DNA of 57,451 nucleotides from Desulfobacteraceae bacterium (GCA_016744295.1 JADGEQ010000043.1:1-57451); one strand, 5' to 3'; positions 17,009-24,577 are shown, counted from the first letter of the stretch. Numbers and translations are program-made. Notes: a model not told the origin generated them from the letters alone.

Positions 17009-18199
17009 TTATCCCCGGATTTTACCGATACCGGCAAAGAGATCCAACCCGCCGTGGAAAAATGGCATGGGCCGAAGGGGAAGATTCATGACCTTGCCCA
17101 GGGCTTTTTCAGGATAAATGATTCCCACCCGCCAGCCTTTGAAATCGGCGACCAGTTTTTTCCCAATCTCAGAAAAAAAGTGGGTCATATCCATGTTGCT
17201 TCCCAGCCGTTTGCCATAGGGGGGGTTTAAAACCACCACTCCTTTTTCCCGGGTCAATTGAGCTGGTTGGATATCGAAAAAATCAGTCTCCCGGGCCTGG
17301 ATGGTGTTTAAAAAATCATGTTGGTCAATGGCATCCGTAAGAAGGGACAGGACAGAAGCGTCAATGTCCGAAGCAAATATTTTAGAACCTGTTCCCAGGG
17401 TAAAATTTTCCCGTAGCTGTTTCTTTAAATGATTGAAATTTTTTTCCCTAAATCCGGGCCAGTCTTCAACGGCAAAGGATCTGAAAAATCCCGGCGGTAT
17501 ATTGGCCTGGATCATGGCCGCTTCAATGGAAAAGGTTCCGGAACCGCACATGGGGTCAATGAGTACATCCTGTCTTGTGAATCCGGCTGTTTTCAGAATG
17601 GCAAAGGCAAGGTTTTCCCTCAAGGGGGCTGTCATCACCTTTTGCTTGACACCCCGCTTGAACAGCAGGTCTCCTGACATGTCCAGGGAAAGTTCAAATT
17701 GATCGTTGTCTGCCCGGATGAGCAGGTTTTGTTCCGATTTCTTTCCAGGGGTGAACAGCCGGGGTTCTATGATGGCTCTTGCGCGCTCTTCAATGGCACC
17801 CGAGTGGTAGAGCCTGGATTTGTGGGCCGTGGCCTGGATATCCAACGCGGCATTTCCCGGCAGAAAAAGTTCCCAGTCGATTTGTTTAATATTTTTTTCA
17901 AGGGCTGAAAAATTTTCGGCCTTAAAGGCGGCAATGCGCATGAGAATTTTGCTGGGACTTCCCAGACTGAGGTTGGCAAGGCAACCCATGGGCAGTTTGG
18001 CTTTGAAGGCAACCCCGCCGGGCAAAGGCTGGATTTCTTTGATATCAGGATGAAGTTTGGCTAATTCGTTCATACAGGTTGTTTTCAGTCCGGGCGGGCA
18101 CACGGCAAAGAAATCGTGGACCCTGGCGGATATTCTGCGTTTGACCCTTTTTTCAAAGGCAGATGGAGCAGATGGCGGCTGGTTGTCAGTAGACCCCAT
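17009..18199 (-). CDS. rlmL: RlmL-type THUMP-domain 23S rRNA m2G methyltransferase (stand-alone)
   Basis: 396 residues. The N-terminal ~65-170 region is a THUMP RNA-binding domain (HDFFAVCPPGLKTTCMNELAKL leads into it). The catalytic half has the SAM motif DVLIDPMCGSGTFSIEAAMIQANIPPG and the VVVLNPPYGKRLG motif (NPPYG) typical of N2-guanine methyltransferases such as RlmL, which makes m2G2445 in E. coli. This is the same length as the RlmL half of E. coli RlmKL, and the RlmK half is encoded separately at 1799-2767. It lies 2 bases after the PocR gene, so both are probably in one transcript. Confidence 0.85.
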   Translation of the reverse strand: MGSTDNQPPSAPSAFEKRVKRRISARVHDFFAVCPPGLKTTCMNELAKLHPDIKEIQPLPGGVAFKAKLPMGCLANLSLGSPSKILMRIAAFKAENFSALEKNIKQIDWELFLPGNAALDIQATAHKSRLYHSGAIEERARAIIEPRLFTPGKKSEQNLLIRADNDQFELSLDMSGDLLFKRGVKQKVMTAPLRENLAFAILKTAGFTRQDVLIDPMCGSGTFSIEAAMIQANIPPGFFRSFAVEDWPGFREKNFNHLKKQLRENFTLGTGSKIFASDIDASVLSLLTDAIDQHDFLNTIQARETDFFDIQPAQLTREKGVVVLNPPYGKRLGSNMDMTHFFSEIGKKLVADFKGWRVGIIYPEKALGKVMNLPLRPMPFFHGGLDLFAGIGKIRG

Positions 18200-18201
18200 C
18201 C

Positions 18202-18720
18202 CTAGCGCAACTTCTCTTGTCGGTAATGGTCCAAAATCCCGGCAACCTGCTCCTGGAGATAGGTGCTGGCAGCAGCCAGCTCTTGGTGGGTGATCACAGG
18301 AAGCTCCTGGGCCAGTTCTTCTGCTGTTGTTTCCTCTATGCCCGCGATTTTGTTGACGGCAAAGGTGTCGGCATCCCCGTCTTCTGCCAGCAAACCGCAG
18401 CCGCCGGCAACCCCTATGAACTCATCATCATAAATGATGGGTACAACCAGTTTGACAAATCCTGCATCACACTCTTCAATGACAGCCGCCTGACTTTTTT
18501 TTGCCATGGCGGTCATGTTCATATGGGCCGAGGAGCAGATATAGGTCTGCCCGTTCTCCGTGGCTTTGATAGCAGGGCAGAGGTCATTGCTCCAGTTTTT
18601 AACCTGGGTGATGCGAATTCCCTTGGGATTAAATACAGATCCCTGGAAATTAAATTTTGCAAATATGTTGTTTTCAAGTGCTTCCCATTTTTCCAGAGGG
18701 CAGATATCTGTCAGTTCCAT
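18202..18720 (-). CDS. PocR-domain ligand-binding protein
   Basis: 172 residues consisting of one PocR domain: LTDICPLEKWEALENNIFAKFNF at the N-terminus, CPAIKATENGQTYICSSAHMNMTAMAKK in the middle, AGFVKLVVPIIYDDEFIGVAGGCGLL near the end of the domain. PocR domains bind small ligands and usually sit in regulators or sensor kinases; here there is no DNA-binding or output domain. Three to four cysteines (Cys7, Cys48, Cys62, Cys84) could bind a metal or cluster, which is inference. It lies just after the ORP-like operon on the same strand, separated by a long hairpin region. Confidence 0.8.
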   Translation of the reverse strand: MELTDICPLEKWEALENNIFAKFNFQGSVFNPKGIRITQVKNWSNDLCPAIKATENGQTYICSSAHMNMTAMAKKSQAAVIEECDAGFVKLVVPIIYDDEFIGVAGGCGLLAEDGDADTFAVNKIAGIEETTAEELAQELPVITHQELAAASTYLQEQVAGILDHYRQEKLR

Positions 18721-18844
18721 TTTGCTGTTCCCGTATTGTTAAAAGGCGTTATTAAAATTTGAATTATAGGACCCATTGGTTACAAATTTTAACACACAGG
18801 GTTTTGTGATGTCAAACAGTTCATCGGTATTTTGCAAACAAATG

Positions 18845-18916
18845 AAGCCCTGTGATGATGACACCTTAGGTAGATAGGGGGTGAGATAGGGGACAAGGTG
18901 CCATCAGCACAGGGCT
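18845..18916. other. Long imperfect inverted repeat with purine-rich loop
   Basis: AAGCCCTGTGATGATGACACC (18845-18865, given here only as the first arm of 21 bases: AAGCCCTGTG then ATGATGACACC) pairs with GGTGCCATCAG and CACAGGGCT (18897-18916) with one mismatch and one bulge. The 31-base loop is made of AGGTAGATAGGGGG-like purines on the + strand. It lies between the ORP-like operon and the PocR gene. It could be a terminator, a processed RNA structure or a protein-binding site; no T run follows the stem. Confidence 0.5.
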
Positions 18917-18991
18917 CCAAAAGCGATAGAGATTACTGCCTCAAAAGCTTAAAAACGCCATTGTTATATGTATTTAAAGCCGATCCTATAT

Positions 18992-19351
18992 TTACCAGTG
19001 CCCATCTACATTTGCGGCGGCTGCAAATTCAAATTTACCAGCCGTGTATTGGTCAATGGCGTTCTGGACTGTTCCTGCTGCGTCATTGCCCACCTTAATG
19101 TCAGCTGCCTCAAGTGTTTTAAAGGCATTGGGTCCGCAAAATCCGGTGAGAAGAACCTTGACCTCTTTATCACAGATACTGGCTGCTGCCTGTATGCCTG
19201 CTCCCTTAAAAGAGTCTTTGTTTAAGGCATTGTCAATCACCTCAAACTTCAGGGTGTCTGTATCCACGATGATGATATAGGCGGCCCGGCCAAACCGCGG
19301 GTCAACCTCGGCATTTAAATCCTGCCCCTTCGATGTCACTGCAATTTTCAT
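18992..19351 (-). CDS. NifB/NifX-family Mo-Fe cluster-binding protein (ORP-like)
   Basis: 119 residues of the dinitrogenase iron-molybdenum cofactor-binding fold (MTH1175/NifX type): MKIAVTSKGQDLNAEVDPRFGRAAYIIIVDTDT at the N-terminus, KGAGIQAAASI in the middle and the KVLLTGFCGPNAFKTLEAADI strand. Proteins of this family bind metal-sulfur clusters; orange protein ORP of Desulfovibrio, which holds a Mo-Cu-S cluster, belongs here. It is the last gene of a leftward operon with a second such protein and two MinD-type ATPases. A physiological role is not settled for any member. Confidence 0.85.
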   Translation of the reverse strand: MKIAVTSKGQDLNAEVDPRFGRAAYIIIVDTDTLKFEVIDNALNKDSFKGAGIQAAASICDKEVKVLLTGFCGPNAFKTLEAADIKVGNDAAGTVQNAIDQYTAGKFEFAAAANVDGHW

Positions 19352-19394
19352 TTTAACTGTTCCTTCTTAAAAAATAGTCTCCTAGAGGTGTGGT

Positions 19395-19775
19395 CTACTG
19401 GGCACCGCCACCGCAGACCTGGTCATTCTGGATTTCCTTGAGCTTGCCCTGGATCAGATCCAGAACAACGGGTTCAATGTCTGTTCGCTGATCATCATGG
19501 AAAACATCAATGCCGACCTGGCGAAAGCCCATGAGGGGGCGCATACCGATTCCGCCGACGACCAGGGCATTAACTCTGTTTTCCGACAGAAGATTTACCG
19601 GTACCATACACCCGCCCTGGACATGCTCCTGGTTGGCAAGGGTGGTAACTTCTTTGATCTCTCCGTTTTCCACATCCACAAATGTAAATACATCGCAATG
19701 TCCAAAATGGCCTGCCCGTGTTCCCTTAAGTCCGCCTTCTCCATTGGAGGGAATAGCAATTCTACCGTTTTTCAT
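19395..19775 (-). CDS. NifX-like Mo-Fe cluster-binding protein, paralogue 2
   Basis: 126 residues. The order GHFGHCDVFTFVDVENGEI, then NQEHVQGGCMVPVNLLSENRVNALVVGGIGMRPLMGF is the signature of the MTH1175/ORP-associated branch, with Cys and His residues (GHFGHC, HVQGGC) that could bind a metal cluster. The C-terminus ends in CGGGAQ. It lies 43 bases upstream of the first NifX-like gene and 40 bases after the MinD-like gene. In sulfate reducers such proteins are encoded with MinD/ferredoxin ATPases, as here. Confidence 0.85.
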   Translation of the reverse strand: MKNGRIAIPSNGEGGLKGTRAGHFGHCDVFTFVDVENGEIKEVTTLANQEHVQGGCMVPVNLLSENRVNALVVGGIGMRPLMGFRQVGIDVFHDDQRTDIEPVVLDLIQGKLKEIQNDQVCGGGAQ

Positions 19776-19815
19776 CTTTGGTGACTCCTTTTAATAATAA
19801 TGGGTGTTTATATGA

Positions 19816-20775
19816 TTACATTATTCGTTCTTGTTCCATGGCAGGGGTTTTCATTACCTTCTGCCAGATCTCTTTTATTGCCATGCTTGTGTCGGAATTT
19901 TCATTGGTTTCCAGGATTGTTTTTCCCTGGATCATGGCCTGGGTAAACTCTGGGTCAAAGGGAATCCTGCCGACAATGGGGAGCTTGTTCTCCCTGGCGA
20001 TTTCTTCAATGGCAAGCCCCTGATCCGGATTAAGATCAAATTTATTGACACAGACCAGGGCAGGTATCTTAAAGTGGGCCGCCAGTTTTGCCACCCGCTT
20101 CATGTCGTGGATCCCTGATACCGTGGGTTCTGCAACAATTAAAATACAATTTGCCTGGCTCATGGAGGCAATGACCGGGCATCCGATGCCAGGAGGTCCG
20201 TCGGTGAGAATAAGGTCAAGATGCTGTTCTCTTACCCTTTTTCTGGCCTCTTCCCGGATCAGGGCCACCAGACGACCGGAGTTCTCCTCTGCAATGCCCA
20301 GGCGCGCATGGACCATGGGGCCGAATCGCGTATCAGATACAAACCATTGGCCACAAGTCTTTTTGGGAAAATCAATGGCCTGTTCCGGGCAGAGGTCAAC
20401 GCAGACCCCGCATCCTTCGCAGTCAATGGGGTCAATTGAGAAAATTGCCGTTGAAATGATAGCCGAGCTTGCGCCCGCTTCCGAAGGGGCCAGTTTTGGC
20501 GTGGTAACCCCCGGGGGGCTTTCAACCACGGCGTCAAAACGGCAGAGTTCCTTGCAAAGCCCGCATCCCACGCATTTTTCAGGGTTGATGACAGCTTCAT
20601 TACCTCCGATAAAATCGGCTTTTTCTTGAATGTTAGGTCCCATGAGCAGGTGAAGATCCGCTGCATCCACATCGGTATCGCAGAGCATCATATTCTCTGC
20701 CAGACAGGCAAATGCCGCAGTCAGGCTAGTCTTTCCCGTGCCCCCTTTACCGCTTAATACCACCAGTTCCTTCAT
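19816..20775 (-). CDS. MinD/Mrp-superfamily ATPase with inserted 2x[4Fe-4S] ferredoxin domain (A)
   Basis: 319 residues. The deviant Walker A is KELVVLSGKGGTGKTSL (2-18). The P-loop ATPase is interrupted at about 57-135 by a ferredoxin insert with CVGCGLCKELC and CEGCGVCVDLCP. DGPPGIGCPVI and IVAEPTVSGIHDMKRV are the switch and downstream motifs of MinD-like ATPases. This architecture is what the ORP complex ATPases of Desulfovibrio look like. It may load or deliver metal clusters to the NifX-like proteins. The start overlaps the stop of the next paralogue by 4 bases (ATGA). Confidence 0.9.
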   Translation of the reverse strand: MKELVVLSGKGGTGKTSLTAAFACLAENMMLCDTDVDAADLHLLMGPNIQEKADFIGGNEAVINPEKCVGCGLCKELCRFDAVVESPPGVTTPKLAPSEAGASSAIISTAIFSIDPIDCEGCGVCVDLCPEQAIDFPKKTCGQWFVSDTRFGPMVHARLGIAEENSGRLVALIREEARKRVREQHLDLILTDGPPGIGCPVIASMSQANCILIVAEPTVSGIHDMKRVAKLAAHFKIPALVCVNKFDLNPDQGLAIEEIARENKLPIVGRIPFDPEFTQAMIQGKTILETNENSDTSMAIKEIWQKVMKTPAMEQERIM

Positions 20776-21677
20776 CGGACTTGCCTCCTTTGGGCTACCA
20801 GAGCTTTGATTTGATCATACATCTGTAAAAACTTTTTCTTGTATTCCGGCAGGCAGGAGATGATCAATTCCCCCTTTGAATAAGCTGTTGCAATTCGCCG
20901 GTCAAAGGGGATTTCCATGAGAATGGGAATCTTCTCTTGTTGGGCATATTTTTTCACATCATCATTTCCCATGCCAGCCCGGTTGATGACAAGACCGTGT
21001 GGGATGCCCAGAATTTTGACCGTTTCCACGGCCAGGGTCAGATCATGGAGGCCAAAGGGGGTGGGCTCGGTGACCAGAAGTATAAAATCCGCCCCTTTCA
21101 TGGCTGCTATGACCGGGCAGGAGGTTCCTGGCGGGGCATCGATAATGGTGACACCTTCCTGTGCGGCATGGGTTCTGACCTGTTTGATAATGGGAGGGGC
21201 CATGACCTGGCCGATATCCATAAGACCGTGGGCAAATTTAATATTGTCCCCATTGTCGGTTGTTGAATCAAGTGAGCCTGAATCTGTTGAGCCCGGATTA
21301 ATAAATCCTGTCTCAATGACGCCTAAAATCCTGTCCTTTTCCTCTATTGCATCCTCCGGGCAAATTGCTTTGCAGCCGCCGCAGGAATGGCAAAGTTCAG
21401 GAAAGGTCAATACTTTTTTGCCAACCACGGCAATGGCCCCAAATCGACAAATCTCCATGCAGCGTTTACAATAGGTACATTTGCTTTCATCGATTTCAGG
21501 GATGGGAGCGATGACATTTTGTCTGTCCGTGATATTCGGGTTTAGGAAAAGGTGTGAATTGGGCTCTTCAACATCACAGTCCAAAATTGTTACCTGTTTT
21601 CCAAGGCTGTGTGAAAGATTGGTGGCCACCGTGGTTTTGCCGGTGCCGCCCTTTCCGCTTGCTATGCTGATAATCAT
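20772..21677 (-). CDS. MinD/Mrp-superfamily ATPase with inserted 2x[4Fe-4S] ferredoxin domain (B)
   Basis: 301 residues, paralogue of the gene downstream. Walker A is IISIASGKGGTGKTTVATN (2-20); the ferredoxin insert (about 62-118) has CTYCKRCMEICRFG and CHSCGGCKAICPEDA; the switch motif is DAPPGTSCPVI. The insert is longer, with a serine/aspartate-rich stretch (GSTDSGSLDST). The two ATPases overlap ATGA and probably form a heterodimer, the arrangement seen in ORP operons. Its ATG 21677 follows a small spacer after the receiver gene. Confidence 0.9.
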   Translation of the reverse strand: MIISIASGKGGTGKTTVATNLSHSLGKQVTILDCDVEEPNSHLFLNPNITDRQNVIAPIPEIDESKCTYCKRCMEICRFGAIAVVGKKVLTFPELCHSCGGCKAICPEDAIEEKDRILGVIETGFINPGSTDSGSLDSTTDNGDNIKFAHGLMDIGQVMAPPIIKQVRTHAAQEGVTIIDAPPGTSCPVIAAMKGADFILLVTEPTPFGLHDLTLAVETVKILGIPHGLVINRAGMGNDDVKKYAQQEKIPILMEIPFDRRIATAYSKGELIISCLPEYKKKFLQMYDQIKALVAQRRQVR

Positions 21678-21713
21678 CTGATGTATGTCTCCTTGTCCGC
21701 ATTTGCCAGGGTG

Positions 21714-22097
21714 TTAGGCAATTAGTCCCGATATTTTATTCAAATGCGCCACAAGCTTTTTGGCATCCTGGGCATCGGGCTTTAACGGCAATTGCATTAG
21801 TACACCAAGGCCTTCAAATGCCTCGTGGAATTCTTCCGGGGAAAGGGTGCTGATTGCAGCGCAGTTGGTCATGGGGCTCAGGGTAATGACCTGCTCAACA
21901 AGTTGTCTACCAGTGAAACCGGGCAGATCCTCATCAATGATCACAAGCTGTACTGGTTTTTTGCTTTCTTGTCGGGAAAGTAGGGATAAAAGATTTTTTC
22001 CCGTGTCAATCCACTCAATCTCTATATGGTTTCCGATCATGGCCTGCTCAAAATCGGAAAATAAATTTTTATCCTTGCTGACGAATGCGCAAATCAT
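21714..22097 (-). CDS. Receiver-like (CheY-fold) protein of the ORP-like operon
   Basis: 127 residues from ATG 22097, which has GGAG nine bases upstream (a TTG at 22118 would add seven residues). The phospho-acceptor strand VQLVIIDEDLPGFTGRQLVEQV and the later CAAISTLSPEEFHEAF fit a receiver domain, but the N-terminal acidic pair of normal receivers is replaced (AFVSKDKN), and no lysine is seen in the usual final strand context (LMQLPLKP has K). It may be a degenerate, possibly non-phosphorylated receiver. It is the first gene behind the sigma-54 promoter, so it is cotranscribed with the ATPases. Confidence 0.7.
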   Translation of the reverse strand: MICAFVSKDKNLFSDFEQAMIGNHIEIEWIDTGKNLLSLLSRQESKKPVQLVIIDEDLPGFTGRQLVEQVITLSPMTNCAAISTLSPEEFHEAFEGLGVLMQLPLKPDAQDAKKLVAHLNKISGLIA

Positions 22098-22192
22098 TTG
22101 ACGGTTCTCCAAAAACAATTAATTTGACCAATAGGGGCTTTACTCTGTTACCCCTTTCAAAATGTTAATTTTCATCTTTCAAAATCCTAATT

Positions 22193-22208
22193 AGCAAGGG
22201 GTGTGCCA
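22193..22208 (-). promoter_or_regulatory. Sigma-54 (-24/-12) promoter of the ORP-like operon
   Basis: On the minus strand TGGCAC (22208-22203), five bases ACCCC, then TTGCT (22197-22193): an essentially perfect TGGCAC-N5-TTGCW element about 95 bases upstream of the receiver-gene ATG. Orange-protein operons of Desulfovibrio are known to be sigma-54 dependent. Confidence 0.85.
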
Positions 22209-22248
22209 GGGGTGTATAATAAATAAAATTTTTTATAATATGCTTAAA

Positions 22249-22261
22249 AATCAGGTTATTA
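22249..22261 (+). promoter_or_regulatory. IHF site upstream of the sigma-54 promoter
   Basis: AATCAGGTTATTA matches the IHF consensus WATCARNNNNTTR at every position and lies in an A/T-rich stretch about 40 bases upstream of the -24 box, where a DNA bend is expected in sigma-54 promoters. Confidence 0.6.
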
Positions 22262-22273
22262 TGATATGGCTGC

Positions 22274-22342
22274 CCGGATGGTGATAGGCAGGTGACCTGC
22301 TATCCGGCGCACAAATGCGACCATGGGTTTCATTTGAACCAT
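22274..22342. promoter_or_regulatory. Two palindromes: candidate enhancer-binding-protein sites
   Basis: The first palindrome, 22274-22307, has core GCAGGT-G-ACCTGC with ATAG/CTAT and CCGGAT/ATCCGG continuing outward. The second, 22321-22342, has CCATGGGTT and AACCATGG arms around TCATTTG. They sit about 70-135 bases upstream of the -24 box, the normal place for activator sites in sigma-54 promoters. The two differ in sequence, so they may bind different proteins. Confidence 0.5.
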
Positions 22343-22437
22343 GGATAATGGTCAAGAAAGGGAATTGGCGGGAATCAGGAGGATAAACCGAAAGAAAAGA
22401 AGGGGGATTGCAATGAAGATACCTTGTGTGGTTTTAT

Positions 22438-22474
22438 GTGTCCCGCCAGCTCGCCTTTAGGCCCGGCAGGACAC
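22438..22474 (-). terminator. Hairpin after the DAHP synthase gene
   Basis: GTGTCCCGCC (22438-22447) pairs with GGCAGGACAC (22465-22474) with one mismatch; the stem lies 14 bases past the aroF stop. No T run follows on the minus strand, so it may be a 3'-protecting hairpin rather than a strong terminator. Confidence 0.45.
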
Positions 22475-22487
22475 CTCGGATTAACGG

Positions 22488-23525
22488 TTACAGCTTGTCG
22501 TAGGCACAGCGAATGAGACCGATGGTATCCTCCCAGGAAATGCATTCATCTGTAATCGAGACACCATATTTCAGGTTACGGGCCCCGTTGATGCACTTTT
22601 GGTTGCCTTCAAAAAGATTGCTTTCCAGCATCAGGCCTATGATACGGTCGTTACCGTCCATCCGTTGGTCCAGGGCGCTTTTAAAGACAAAGGACTGGCC
22701 CTTGAATTTTTGACCTGAGTTGTCGTGGGAGCAATCGATCATGACCCCGTCAAGGATATTTTTTTCCAGGAGTCTCTTCTGGGCCTTGCCCACGGAGACC
22801 GGATCGTAATTGGGGGTGTTTCCCCCCCGAAGAACAAGGTGGCCATAGGGGTTGCCCGTGGTGCTGACAACCGAGGAAAACCCATTGGGGTCAATGCCCA
22901 GAAAATGCTGGGGGGCTCCGGCTGCCTGCATGGCATTTATGGCTGCGGTCAGGTTGCCGTCGGTGCTGTTTTTAAATCCCACGGGCATGGACAGGCCAGA
23001 GGCCATTTCCCTGTGGGTTTGGGATTCAGTAGTTCTGGCACCGATGGCCACCCAGGTTAAAAGACCTGCAATATACTGGGGGGTGATGGGGTCTAAAATT
23101 TCAGTGGCCGTGGGCAATCCCATTCCATTGATTTTGATCAGCAGGGAGCGGGCATTTTTCAATCCCTGGTCCACATCATAGGAAGCGTCAAGATTCGGGT
23201 CATTGATCATTCCTTTCCAGCCGATGGTGGTCCTGGGTTTTTCAAAATAAACCCGCATGATCAGATTGATCTTGTCCTTGACCTGGTTGCGCAGCAAGGT
23301 CATTTTTTCGGCATATTCCAGGGCGGCATCACTGTCGTGGATAGAGCAGGGGCCGGCAATTACCAGGAGGCGCTTGTCCTTGCCCTGTAAAATATTTTCC
23401 ACATCTTTTCGTCCGGCAATGACAGTTTGGGCAACCGCGTCTGTGATGGGCAGTTCCTCTTTGATGACCGCCGGAGAGGCCAGGGGCTTGAACTCTTTAA
23501 TATTGACATCGTAGGTTTGTTTCAT
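22488..23525 (-). CDS. aroF: 3-deoxy-7-phosphoheptulonate (DAHP) synthase, type I-alpha
   Basis: 345 residues from ATG 23525, chosen because AAAGGAAA precedes it; the longer open frame runs into the attenuator. It catalyses the first step of aromatic amino-acid synthesis (PEP plus erythrose-4-phosphate to DAHP) in the cytoplasm. Family motifs of the E. coli AroFGH type: LLVIAGPCSIHD, MRVYFEKPRTTIGWKG, GARTTESQTHREMASGL, VGFKNSTDGN, MIDCSHDNSGQ, and YGVSITDECISWEDT at the end. The gene stands alone behind a leader peptide rich in Phe and Tyr and a terminator hairpin, which points to attenuation by both amino acids. Whether the enzyme is also feedback-inhibited by Phe or Tyr cannot be told from sequence by eye. 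Confidence 0.95.
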   Translation of the reverse strand: MKQTYDVNIKEFKPLASPAVIKEELPITDAVAQTVIAGRKDVENILQGKDKRLLVIAGPCSIHDSDAALEYAEKMTLLRNQVKDKINLIMRVYFEKPRTTIGWKGMINDPNLDASYDVDQGLKNARSLLIKINGMGLPTATEILDPITPQYIAGLLTWVAIGARTTESQTHREMASGLSMPVGFKNSTDGNLTAAINAMQAAGAPQHFLGIDPNGFSSVVSTTGNPYGHLVLRGGNTPNYDPVSVGKAQKRLLEKNILDGVMIDCSHDNSGQKFKGQSFVFKSALDQRMDGNDRIIGLMLESNLFEGNQKCINGARNLKYGVSITDECISWEDTIGLIRCAYDKL

Positions 23526-23556
23526 GGCTGTTTCCTTTGCAGTTTTGAACCGCCAC

Positions 23557-23598
23557 AGCAAAAAACAAAAAAGCCGCAGGCGGTTTGCCTGCGGCTTT
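23557..23598 (-). terminator. Attenuator terminator ahead of aroF
   Basis: On the minus strand AAAGCCGCAGGC, loop AAACC, GCCTGCGGCTTT (23598-23570) forms a perfect 12-bp stem followed by TTTTGTTTTTT, ending about 32 bases before the aroF ATG. It lies between the leader peptide and aroF, where only regulated read-through allows aroF expression. Confidence 0.9.
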
Positions 23599-23633
23599 CA
23601 TTATCAAAAACTAAATTAGCGCAACACAGGCAG

Positions 23634-23693
23634 TCAGGTATAAAAATAATACCTAAAATAAAAATAAAAGCTGTCAGTTTTGCAAAAATTCAT
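23634..23693 (-). CDS. Phe/Tyr-rich attenuator leader peptide of aroF
   Basis: A 19-residue frame, MNFCKTDSFYFYFRYYFYT, begins at ATG 23693 with AGGAG eight to nine bases upstream and ends in TGA 23636-23634. Nine of the ten residues 9-18 are Phe or Tyr. The stop is followed by GCCTGTG (23631-23625), which can pair with CGCAGGC in the 5' arm of the terminator and so act as an antiterminator. A ribosome that stalls in the Phe/Tyr run leaves this segment free; one that reaches the stop covers it. This is the classic layout of E. coli phe/trp leaders. Not described by standard gene calling. Confidence 0.9.
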   Translation of the reverse strand: MNFCKTDSFYFYFRYYFYT

Positions 23694-23755
23694 TATATTC
23701 ACTCCTGTTAGATTCTCCTACCTAAAACATGTTTGGGATATTGTGTCAAGTTTTT

Positions 23756-24577
23756 TTATTTCCCTGTAAACTTTGGTTTTCTTCTTTCTGAAAAAGCGGT
23801 GAACGCCTCCATGAGATCATTTGACGGAATGATATTGGCGCTGACAGAGGCCACATATTTGAGCCCCTCTTCAATGGATTTTCCAACCCCGTAATTTAGA
23901 ACATCCTTGGATGCCTGGACGGCAAGGGGGGAGTTATCACTAATCTCAACGGCCATTTTTTCGGCTTCTTTGTACAATTCATCCTTATCTTCATACACCT
24001 GGTTGATCAGGAGAATTTCTCGGGCCCGGTTTGCGTCGATGTTTTTGGCGGTGTAGGCAAGCTCCCTGGCCACACCCTGTCCCACAATATGCGGGATTCT
24101 CTGGAGAACTCCCACGTCGGCACAAATGCCCAGGGCCGCTTCCTTCAAAGAAAAGACGGCATCCTTTGAGCAAAGGCGGATATCACAGGCTGTGATCATG
24201 TCCAGGCCGGCCCCGATGCAATAGCCGTGTACTGCTGCGATCACGGGTTTTCTGCACATTTCGATGCAGGTAATGGCCTCCTGAAGTTTGCGGATTTTCC
24301 TGATCAGCTGCCATTTTACCCCGCCTTTCTGTTCATTTTCCATTAACTCAGGCAGCTCTCCGATCATGCCCATCAGGTCAATCCCGGTGCAAAAACAATC
24401 CCCTTTTCCTGCAATGATGACAACCCGGATTTCAGGGTCATTGGTGAGATCTTCAAAAATGGCTGGTGCATCCTGCCATGCCGGAGGATGCATGGCATTT
24501 TTTTTTTCAGGGCGAGCTAAATACACCCATCCAATGGTCCCTTTTTTCTCAACTTGGTAATATCCATTGTTTTTCAA
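23756..24577 (-). CDS. Crotonase-family enoyl-CoA hydratase/isomerase, dienoyl-CoA isomerase-like
   Basis: 273 residues. Crotonase signatures: an oxyanion-hole strand near IIAGKGDCFCTGIDLMGM and PVIAAVHGYCIGAGLDMITACDIRLCSKDAVFSLKEAALGICADVGVLQRIPHIVG. The Glu in LKEAALG and the Asp in ADVG match the acid pair of eukaryotic ECH1 delta3,5-delta2,4-dienoyl-CoA isomerase more than the Glu-Glu pair of plain hydratases. So it probably isomerises double bonds of unsaturated acyl-CoAs in the cytoplasm, though crotonases are hard to assign by eye. It lies 190 bases after hgcB on the same strand, without obvious connection. Confidence 0.85.
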   Translation of the reverse strand: MKNNGYYQVEKKGTIGWVYLARPEKKNAMHPPAWQDAPAIFEDLTNDPEIRVVIIAGKGDCFCTGIDLMGMIGELPELMENEQKGGVKWQLIRKIRKLQEAITCIEMCRKPVIAAVHGYCIGAGLDMITACDIRLCSKDAVFSLKEAALGICADVGVLQRIPHIVGQGVARELAYTAKNIDANRAREILLINQVYEDKDELYKEAEKMAVEISDNSPLAVQASKDVLNYGVGKSIEEGLKYVASVSANIIPSNDLMEAFTAFSERRKPKFTGK

